Below are positions 9,418-17,894 of a stretch of 24,182 nt of DNA, piece after piece. The stretch comes from Fragilaria crotonensis (Eukaryota > Bacillariophyta > Fragilariophyceae > Fragilariales > Fragilariaceae), in assembly GCA_022925895.1 (NCBI GenBank), contig JAKSYS010000803.1:1-24182 (forward strand). Direction: 5' to 3'. The translations under genes and the position numbers were made by a program. Below the pieces are notes generated by a model that ran no database searches, was not told where the DNA came from, and saw only the letters and a list, made by a program, of their open reading frames with translations. Position 1 is the first letter of the stretch. The number at the start of each line of letters is the position of its first letter.

Positions 9418-10393
9418 ATGTCTAATCCTGCGACCAGCGCAACAAACAAAAGAGTCCGCCTCTCCAACCCAGCACTCGCTGCTGGAAAAAAGAATCAAGA
9501 TCCGATCACTACCCCAGCAAACGCTGCAAAATCGTCGATCACTCAAGCACTTGCGTCGCACGATTCTAAAGAAAAATCATTCTTCACCCCGTTATGTATC
9601 GAACTTCTTGAATTACAACTTAAGTTGCTACAAAAGAAATCTACGCTACATCGACTTGAAGATCCCTCATTCATTCCAAGAAGCATCAGATTATCTACTC
9701 TACTCGTTTTGTCCAACGACGCGACCGATCATCCTGAAGCCCTCGCTCTTCGTGAATCTATGAAGACTGTGGTCACTACTTATCAAGATAGTGCTCGCGT
9801 GGTCCTCATCCACAAAGCAGCGGAACTTGAAGTGAAAGTACTACATGATACTGTCGTTCAAAGATTCGTCTCTCTTTTAACACATATCTGTTCCACTTCT
9901 CTGCTTGCCAAGTCTGCCGATCAAGCGACTACAAAGTTCACTTTCTACTTTGTATGTTGAACGAACGGAGGAATGCAAGCGGAACTCTGTACACGCGACG
10001 AATTCTCAAAAGTTCGATCTCGTTTCCTACCAAGACCCCAGGGTTCTTGATAGAGGCTGGATTACTAACCCAGCATCGCTCGCGGACTGCACTTCTTATT
10101 GAGGAAACAAACCCACCGGGTGAAATCCTTAAGATCCAACGCTTCGTCCACACACCGATGGAACAATATTTTGTCTCTGTTGCTTACCAATCTTCTAAAC
10201 AGAAGTTGGGTGCATATTTTACGAACAAACTGTTACGAAAGCTACTGAAACGGCATCCATGCAAATTGATTCGAATATTGAATTGCGCTCGGAGACGTTA
10301 CAATCGCTCATCGATACTGCCCTTCTCAAACAATCCAAAGAATTCGAGAGAAAGCATAAAAGCCTGGAGAATACTGTCAAACAGATATCCGCC
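9418..10393 (+). pseudogene. Uncharacterised coiled-coil protein, frameshifted and cut at its 3' end
   Basis: The ATG at 9418 opens a 180-codon frame with a Ser/Ala/Thr/Asn-rich start (MSNPATSATNKRVRLSNP), then a helical, Leu/Lys-rich segment (LELQLKLLQKKSTLHRLEDP), then FIPRSIRLSTLLVL and a long amphipathic part (ALRESMKTVVTTYQDSARVV). The frame stops at 9960 (CAG-less TGA). Coding-like sequence resumes in other frames, ending with a clear coiled coil (ALLKQSKEFERKHKSLENT) at about 10320-10380. It is cut at 10391 by head E7. I recall similar predicted proteins, with this FIPRS motif and a C-terminal coiled coil, as widespread repeats in diatom genomes, perhaps a gag- or ORF1-like protein of a retroelement. 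That memory is not verified here and no function is assigned. Confidence 0.6.
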
Positions 10394-10768
10394 TAAGGAG
10401 AAGGCCCTAAGGAGAAGGCCCTAAGGGGGCGGGCCTAAAAATAGATAAAATATCCTCAGATATAGATAATTTTACTTGATACGGTGGGTGTCATTTTTAA
10501 CTGTGCATTTGTACGGTGGGTGTCAATTTTTGTACGTTGTGTGTCACTTTTTATTTAGAGACGTGTACGTCGGGTGCTACGCCGTGATCCCGTAGATCCT
10601 GTACCATCTCAATTGGCACGCCTTGTTTCTTGCCTTAAAAGCACCATGCCTCACACGTATGTTAAACCTGGTATGGACCAAGTCTTTCTGCTGACAAATT
10701 TTTGAGTAATGAACACCATACTCCTGGTCCGAGTGCTGTTATAATTTCAATGTTTGCATCCTCAACCG

Positions 10769-11640
10769 GTACGTTTCGTTCAATGGCCTACTATCAAACT
10801 TTGTTTGAGATTGATTTGTCTCAACGTCCGATGTTTCAGATTTGAGATTGGACTGTTTTTCGTAAAGATAGATAAGGAAATGCAGAGGTGGTCAACATGC
10901 CAATCACGATTCAAAACTCGAAATTCGTTCGCCCATCTGCTGATTGCATCCTTAAGCAGTACGTTTCGTTCGATGGCGTACTATCAAACTTTGTTTGAGG
11001 TTAATTTGTCTCAACGTCCGTTGTTTCAGATTTGAGATTGAACTATTTTTCGTGAAGATAGATAACGAAATGCAGAGGAGGTCAACATGCCAATCACGAT
11101 TCAAAACTCGAAGTTCGTTCGCCCTTCTGCTGATTGCATCTTTAACAGGTACGTTTCGTTCAATGGCCTACTATCAAACTTTGTTCGAGGGTAACTTGTC
11201 TCAACGTCTGTCATTTCAGATTTGAGATTGAACTATTTTTCGTGAAGATAGATAACGAAATGCAGAGGAGGCCAACATGGCAATCACGATTCAAAACTCG
11301 AAGGTCGTTCGCCCTTCTGCTGATTTCATCCTTAAGCGGTACGTTTCGTTCGATGGCCTACTATCAAACTTTTTTCGATGTTAATTTGTCTCAACGTCCG
11401 TTGTTTCAGATTCGAGATTGGACTGTTTTTCGTGAAGATAGAGAATGAAATGCAGAGATGGTCAACATGGCAATCACGATTCAAAACTCGAAATTCGTTC
11501 GCCATTCAGCTGTTTGCATCGTTAACCGGTACGTTTCGTTCACTGATCTTCTATCAAACTTTCTTCGAGGATGATTTGTCTCAACGTCCGTCATTTCAGA
11601 TTTTCAATTGGACTATTTTTGGTGACGATACAGTATGCGG
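10769..11640. repeat. Tandem array of a 190-bp unit, about 4.6 copies
   Basis: ACGTTTCGTT recurs at 10771, 10961, 11151, 11341 and 11531, every step exactly 190 bp. In each unit GGTACGTTTCG or AGTACGTTTCG is followed about 70 bp later by TTTCAGATT, so the first 71 bp look like an intron (GT ... CAG) and the other 119 bp like an exon. The exon-like part has no frame open through all units. The short proteins predicted here are by-products of the repeat. Related degenerate units lie in E3 and E6. Confidence 0.93.
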
Positions 11641-11649
11641 CGTCGGTGC

Positions 11650-12019
11650 ACATAACAACAATGATTGGAAACTCCAAAATTGTTCTGCAAATCAATTTTT
11701 ATGAACTCAGCAGGACCGTCTCGTTCCATTGTCTTCACTTCAACTCTGTTTGTCTTTTTAGAGTCTAAATGACGGTTGTTTTAGATTTTATATTGGACTC
11801 TTTTCACAAAAAAACGTGAAATCTATTTTACGTGTGGTCACTGTGTCTCTTGAATAGACGTTACATAACAACAATGATTGGAAACTCCAAAATTGTTCTG
11901 CAAATCAATTTTTATGAACTCAGCAGGACCGTCTCGTTCCATTGTCTTCACTTCAACTCTGTTTGTCTTTTTAGAGTCTAAATGACGGTTGTTTTAGATT
12001 TTATATTGGACTCTTTTCA
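11650..12019. repeat. Perfect 157-bp direct duplication with 56-bp spacer
   Basis: The segments 11650-11806 and 11863-12019 read identically, base for base. The first begins ACATAACAACAATGATTGG and ends TATATTGGACTCTTTTCA. The unit is a remnant of the 190-bp family (it contains TTTTAGATTTTATATTGGACT). Identity over 157 bp implies a very recent duplication or an assembly effect. Confidence 0.95.
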
Positions 12020-12221
12020 GTGAAGATACATCATGAAATGTCATGTTGGTGCTCGTGCTCCGGATTGTGTTATGAAACCACTATGTTAGGATGAGATGAT
12101 AAAATTCCATGATGAGTACTGTACATGTAGTATTTTATGGTTTGTGTACAACAATAGTGTAAAGGGAATAATCGACTGTACATACTGAAGGAATATTACT
12201 GTAAGACGTGATGCTTACGGG

Positions 12222-12380
12222 TCAAAAACTCGTCATGTGTTCCCTGTGACGAGTTTTTGATTATTGCAATTGATCGAAATCTCGTCATGTGTTCCATATG
12301 GCAAGTTATTGATTATGGAAATCGATCGAAAACTCGTCATGTGCTTGATATGGTGAGTTATCGATTACGGCGATTGAGCA
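12222..12380. repeat. Three 52-bp tandem repeats with a strong hairpin in the first
   Basis: CTCGTCATGTG recurs at 12229, 12281 and 12333, each step 52 bp. In the first unit, TCAAAAACTCGTCA (12222-12235) and TGACGAGTTTTTGA (12247-12260) form a perfect 14-bp inverted repeat around an 11-base loop. The later units keep this only partly (CATGTG...TATGG). The array directly precedes the Copia fragment. Confidence 0.88.
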
Positions 12381-12385
12381 TGCAC

Positions 12386-13477
12386 AGTTCCGAGGACCGC
12401 ATCGGCCTGATTCGATTCCCAAGCCGCGCGTCCGCTCATCCTTCGGAGGATATCTGCATCAGTTTGCAGCCTACCCGTCTTCGCGGCGGCCTGACTTTCA
12501 CTGATGCCCTCCTCATTCCGACGTCGGATGCCCAAGTTGCCCCTTTGCCCTGCGGACCTCATCGTTTCGTTGTCGATCCTTTTACCACTGTCGTCGCGCC
12601 GCCTCCTGCCTACTACCCATCGTCGTGCGCCACCACGCTCGATGCGATGGTTTTTCCGGAGTTCCTTGATGCCTCCACATCAGTCGTTGAGCAGAGCTTC
12701 GCTGTTAACGCTCTCGGACGCTCCGCACTCCGCATGTTGTGGCACCAACGCCTTGGTCATCTGAATTTCCGTCGACTCTCCGAACTCCACAAGCACACTC
12801 GGGGTATGCCCGTACTCAGCCTCCCAGACACTGTCGACGAATGCGCGGTTTGCATGTCGTCCAAACTGCGAAAAACTTCGCGTGGCCACGCCAACACCAT
12901 GACTGCGACCGAGTGTCTTCAAGGTCTTGGAATCGATTTCGCTTTCATGGTACAAAAGAGCTCCGACTCCAAGCGTTTCGACAACTTGGTCGGTCACAAC
13001 GGCGAGACCTGTTACGTTCTGATCACCGACCATTTCAGTGGCCGATTGATTGGTCGCGCATTCGCCACCAAAGCCCCGCCTGTGGATTGGCTGAATCAGT
13101 GGCTCGCCAACAATGCACCTGCATGTAACGGAAAGTATGTTCGGATGGATGGTGGTGGAGAACTTGGGGGCGCTGTCGCGAAATCCTTGATACTTTCGCC
13201 AACTTTGGTTATCAAACCCAGCTTACTGGCCCCGACTCCTCCCACCAGAATGGGCCCGGCGAACGTCCCCATCAAACCATCGGTGATGCCCTGCGCGCCA
13301 TGTTGACCGGCGCCAGTCTCCGTCCCGCTTTTTGGCCGTACGCGTTCTATCATTTTGTCCGCCTGTACAATTTTATCCCACATGGCGCCCGGATGTCCAG
13401 TCCCCATGAGTTGTGCGGCGGCGAACTCCCCGATTTGTCCAAATTACGCACCTTCGGTTGCCGTGTCCACGTGCGTC
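12386..13477 (+). pseudogene. Ty1/Copia retrotransposon fragment: gag-pre-integrase and integrase core
   Basis: The frame contains the pre-integrase zinc motif (MLWHQRLGHLNFRRLSEL, then CAVCMSSKL, the HHCC pattern). It continues into an integrase core with acidic residues in LGIDFAF and VRMDGGGELGG. A one-base shift in the G run near 13165-13170 moves the rest to another frame, which reads GPDSSHQNGPGERPHQTIGD, including the catalytic Glu region, then FWPYAFYHFVRLYN and ends FGCRVHVRP. Gag, protease, reverse transcriptase, RNase H and LTRs are all missing. The GC content is clearly higher than around it. The right end is cut by head E8 exactly at CCTAAGG. Integrase normally joins Copia cDNA to the genome; this piece cannot act. 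Confidence 0.9.
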
Positions 13478-16400
13478 CCTAAGGGGGGCGGGGTTCAAAC
13501 TAGATAAATTTTCCTCAAATATGTATATTTTTACTTGATACATCAGGAGCCATTTTACTTAGGCAAATTTGCATCGGGAGCCATTTTTCTGCATCAAGAG
13601 CCACTGATTACTTAAGGAAAGTTGCATTGGGAGCTACAGATTGCTTCTGTAGACTCTCCTATCCATGAATTTAAACTCGATCATACCATTCATCCCTTGG
13701 CAATCACAATAAAATCATACCATGCTGCCGATTGCAACATCCAGGAAGCGATGCGCATCGGATGGGATACATTTGCCAGCATTGATTGAAGCAAATGGCT
13801 TTGCTTTCAAGAATCCTTCACCTGTTGTCCACCCCATCATGACTATCCAAGAAGTTTTCACATTCTCTCCGTTTGGTCTAGGTTGTCGACAATGTATTCG
13901 GTCTGCTTCAATTCAGTCAGACGAGAGATCCATTCAAATTCACCTGAAAAAACATGGTATGGACAGTAGGCTTTCGACAGTCCGTTCTCTCCTTGAAGAA
14001 TATAAAATGGAACTACTTCATGCAAAGGCTTTGGGAAGTATCGATCCGTATCGGAGCGACAGCAAAACCTATGCTGGATTTTCTTGTGTGTGTGGTCAAT
14101 CCTTTGTAAAGATTGGAAATGCAAATCGACACTGCAAGACTGTGGGTTGTGATTCTTCAAAACTACAGAAAGTTGATCTCATCAAGCTTTGCTGCGGCAG
14201 GTATGTGACTCATGCTAAAGTCACTTCATTTTTCAACGAATCACCACACAATTCAAAACAGCAATTTGATTATTGTGAGGCAAGAGCTGTGCTTTTTCCT
14301 ATTCTTCCAAAAAGGGAGAAACAGGATCATACGTACACACATATGTTTACACCCCTTATTCATGGATGCGGTGGTGGCAAACAATTCGTCCAGAAGATAA
14401 AATCCGACTTTTCTTCGATCCATTCATCACCGTGCTCATCAACTGAGTTCTTGTTGGTTCAAATCCACAAGCATGCTGAGGATTGGCTCCTTAAGTTCGT
14501 GCAAAAAATATATTGATGGTTCCTGGCAATCTCCGAGCTGGACTTCAAACATTTGAAGGTGGTGAAATAGAAGAGATATCACATCGTTGTACCTACACAA
14601 TGCAACACGATCCACGGAGTTTGCTTCCAGAGTTGAAAAAGCTTTTATCCTTTTCTTACAGACGAGGTCTCTTTGCATCGAGAGGCTTTGACACAAGCAA
14701 TGCCTTTGCAGTGCCCTACTTTTGAAGGACTTGTTGCTTGAAGTCCCTCAATCGGTGGCATCTCTTCCCTTCGTTGCAGAGTTCTGTTTAATGTTTGCTT
14801 TCCGAGTCTCAACCAATGGTTCAGAAATCAACATGATCTCTTGTGACACAGTGTCCTCTGTCTTCTCAAAGATCTCATCAGTTCTGAAGGCAGCCGTTTG
14901 CTCCGTTATCTGTTCATTTTCCAACCAGTCATTTACAATTTTTGGTCCTGCACTTGTCAAATCAGTACGTGAATCACCAGTGATTCACATTTTGTCACCG
15001 ATGGTTCGTCAAATTCGTGAAATGCATCGTCGCATGCCTAAAAGGAGAAAGACAACACTTGATACGGTTGGCAACATTATGGTTGATCAATATTCTTTCT
15101 TATTTGATGAATGGTCTCGAATCGTACCTCGGACAGTGTTCTTGATGCGGGATGCAATTACTGAATTGGCAGACGGGCTATGGTGGGAACCCATTGTTGA
15201 CCTTGCAACAAATATCAAGGTAAGGGTTGACAAGGACACAGGGGACCTTGCTCTTGTCGATATTCACTCAGTTTGGAAGCAAGGTTTGTGCTTGCCTCTT
15301 GAGCATCTGGATTATTTAACTGCACAACTCGAGATGTCTTTTCATGGATTTGGTGGTGGCTCGGCACGAATGACCGAATTGGTTGAACCATCAATGTTTC
15401 ACTGCGTTTACAGCAATGATACTATCTACTATTCCCTTACATCATTGAAAGGTTTCACCAATGCTTCACGACGAAAGTGTAAACAAGTTGAACGCAAGCT
15501 TCCACCAATTATCTCCCGATATTTTTTGTTGTTTCGATCCCTGATCCAAAACAATGGAAGCTTTTTCTCAGATGAAGACTCTCAATCATTAATCTTTCCA
15601 AGGCGAGTCAATCGATCAGATTTTGGACCATCTCATGTGATTCGGGATCTCTTCAACTTGTCGTCATTACCAGACATGACACAGGTTCGTCAGTTCTGGG
15701 CTTGCGTCTCAAATTTTGTTACTGGTGGTGAGCAACACAAGTACTTGTGCTCAAGCACCATCGGAGCATCAAAAATGGGTCATTCAACATTTACTCATGC
15801 ATCTACCTATTCCAGTGAACGAGTCGGTTCAGAAGAGGCCCACTTCAATGCCTATCACTTTGCTTTAGGAGATACATCATATGGATTCTCGAGATGTCAG
15901 AATATTTTATCCTTGGCTAATCTGCGGTCGGCAATGCAACTCCGATATCCAACTTCCTCAACACCAGAGGGTCACAACTACCTTTCCTTGCAACAAAAAG
16001 AGTTGGTTGAGTTTGGGTATGGTATGACCTTCACCAAGCCACAGCATTGCGTTGCTCTACTAGCTCCTGGTGAGGGGAAGTCAGAATGCTACATAATCCC
16101 AACCATTGCTCGCGTCCTCGCAAACCAAAGTACGAAGACCATCATCCATGTTTCTCCGTATCGCTTCCTGGCCGAATATCAGTTCGCCACATGTTCAGCA
16201 GCCTTTAAGAAGCTTGGACTCGATTCCAACATGCGTGTTTTCACCGGGCAAGACATCACTTCTGATGGTGTGTTGCCGGAAGGACTCTACACGAAAGAAC
16301 GTCTTCCGAGTTTACTGTTTTTAAACCTTGATGCCTTAAACAACTTGTTCCATTACTTCGGGGAAGTTTTCAAGTCGTGGTTGGATGTCGTCGACAAAAT

Positions 16401-17799
16401 TGTAATAGACGAAGCGCACACCATCCTTTCCGAGACATGTTTCCGAGACAAGTACAAGGTATATTCCAAACTTCCAAGTTTGGGTATTCCCATTGTCATG
16501 TTGAGTGGATCAATGCCTACGTTTGCAGTTTCTAAATTCACAAAGCAACTAGGATTGTCCAACGCTGATGACATGAGTGATGTCAAAGTTATTCTTGGGA
16601 ATCATGTTGTCGGAAAGTTTCCAAGCGGATTTAAGATAAAGGTAGCGGTTTCGTCTCTGTACGTAAACCTCGCTGCCCGATTCGTCCAGAAAAAGATGGA
16701 CTCAGGTGGAGGACTATCAGGTCCACTTTGTGCTGCTCATATTATTGTTGCCGAGAAGAAGGATGGCATGACTTTATTCGAGCAGCTTTCCACCACCCGG
16801 TATAAATGCAAGTTTGTTTCCTCTGATTCTACTCACCAAGAAGTCAAAGAATCTGCCACTGCATGGAGCAATGGAAAGTTAGACATCCTCATATCGACAA
16901 CCATGGGCTTGGTCGGCAATGAAAATCCATACTGCAGATATTTGGTTTGCGTAGGATATCTGTATGATTCCATGCAGATTGTGCAAGCGTTCGGTCGATT
17001 GCGAAACTACATGAGAACCTCTTTTGGTCAAGTGTTATTCGCGGTTCCCGACAAATTGTCCAATAACCGAACTAAGGATGATGAACATCGCTACACTCGG
17101 CTTTTGAATGAGAACTTTATTTCTTCAAAAGACCATTGCAACTTCAAAGCGGTTATGACATCGAGTGGAGTTCATGATTGGTTATCTGACACCTCCCAAG
17201 GACAGAGGGGTTGTGCGATCAAGATTTTGTCGGCTTCGTTTGGGAGAGAAACGTTAGACAATTGTGGAGCCTGCCACTTTTGTCGCAACATTCCGTTGAT
17301 GAGTCTCCAAAGCGAGGCAACCAACCGCATTCATCAAGTCCGAAAGGATGAATGTGCCTCGCGACGCGTCTTACTCCAATTGTCATCGGCCTGTCTTGTG
17401 TGTGGGAAACCCACGTGTCGAGGAATACCTCTCTTGAGAGGACCAGGTAGCAAGTCCTTGCCAGAGAACCAACAAGTTTGTTTCCAATGGAAAATGTGTT
17501 ACGCATGTGGTGTGAGTACACATGATCGCAAGCTTTGTCCCTTTAAAAAAGATTATTTGAACAACCGAGCATGCTGCGAGTGTTGGGTTTTTAAAGGCGC
17601 TGCCGGTTCCACGAAGCACGAAAGCAACAGCTGCCCAGTTAAGGGCAGACTGCGACGATTACTGTCGCATACCTTCCTCAAAGCAAAAGTGACAGGTACC
17701 TTCCAGGCTTACGTTGAACAAATTTACACTTCAGAAGCATCATTTTCCAAGTTTTTGGCCTCACAGGAGACAGCATTTATGACACCTGCGTCCCGGTAG
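13478..17799 (+). mobile_element. Element copy E8 (most complete; right end not located)
   Basis: The head is CCTAAGGGGGGCGGGG at 13478, then AGATAAATTTTCC, with hairpin TCAAATA (13515-13521) and TACTTGA (13532-13538), one mismatch. Four sites of the form CATCGGGAGCCA lie at 13541, 13572, 13592 and 13625 (spacings 31, 20, 33). ACTTAGG and ACTTAAGG copies lie between them. The helicase starts 244 bp after the head. The end given is only the end of the helicase; the element may extend through the divergent gene pair and beyond the window. No terminal repeat that would mark the right end was found. Confidence 0.65.
13722..17799 (+). CDS. RecQ-like DEAH helicase with N-terminal zinc fingers and C-terminal zinc knuckle (two frameshifts)
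   Basis: The ATG is at 13722. The N-terminal part has a C2H2 finger (C55, C58, H74, H78) and a second finger (C122, C124, H137, C143), recalling the zinc-finger region of fungal OrsD-type proteins. The largest clean frame (1025 codons, in frame from 14722) holds the helicase core: Walker A APGEGKS (residues 448-454 of that frame), DEAH (563-566), SGSMP motif III (595-599) and motif VI QAFGRLRN (755-762). A four-cysteine site C831, C848, C851, C854 follows, with the x16-x2-x2 spacing of bacterial RecQ. Further on is a CCHC knuckle (C926, C929, H934, C939). Single-base deletions in an A run (14503-14508) and a T run (about 14719-14723) split the gene into three frames; copy 1 shows the uninterrupted reading. 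It probably unwinds DNA as part of an element or subtelomere function. Confidence 0.85.
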
Positions 17800-17894
17800 A
17801 CAGGCGATGTTGTTCAGTCTCTGCCTGTTTATGGCTGCCATTGAGGCCAAATATATTCACCAAAAAATAAGTTGAACTAATGATTGGTTGACAA
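17800..17894. other. Short gap between convergent genes
   Basis: The helicase (+) ends at 17799 and the oxygenase-like gene (-) ends at 17895, so the two converge with 95 bp between. The gap should hold both 3' ends. No strong hairpin or element boundary was seen. Confidence 0.5.

Larger units (their letters stand above)
8335..10391 (+). mobile_element. Element copy E6 (head, sites, degenerate repeats, broken gene)
   Basis: The head is CCTAAGGGGGCGGCC at 8335, AGATAAAAAG, with a hairpin carrying one wobble pair, TCAGGTA (8370-8376) and TACTTGA (8387-8393). Sites lie at 8395, 8416 and 8427 (spacings 21 and 11); the third matches the ACGTCCGGAG type of E2 and E3. The shared block (AGTATGTACAACCTGGTATG) starts at about 8504. 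Two degenerate units of the 190-bp family follow (8623, 8804), then about 430 bp of GC-richer sequence and the open frame at 9418. It ends where head E7 begins. Confidence 0.68.
10392..13477 (+). mobile_element. Element copy E7 (triple head start, sites, 190-bp array, Copia fragment)
   Basis: The first 14 bases of a head (CCTAAGGAGAAGGC) occur at 10392 and 10406, followed at 10420 by a full head of the CCTAAGGGGGCGGGCC type. The hairpin is weak: TCAGATA (10456-10462) against TACTTGA (10473-10479). Four ACGGTGGGTGTC-type sites lie at 10481, 10513, 10534 and 10567 (spacings 32, 21, 33). The shared block ACGTATGTTAAACCTGG begins at 10655. The clean 190-bp array, a duplicated segment and a Copia piece fill the rest. 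The Copia piece may be a separate insertion. Confidence 0.7.

Noticed and set aside
10754-11704. Several 65-108 codon proteins across the 190-bp array
   Set aside because: They are repeats of one another in shifted frames, each interrupted by stops at the same place; 190 is not a multiple of three.
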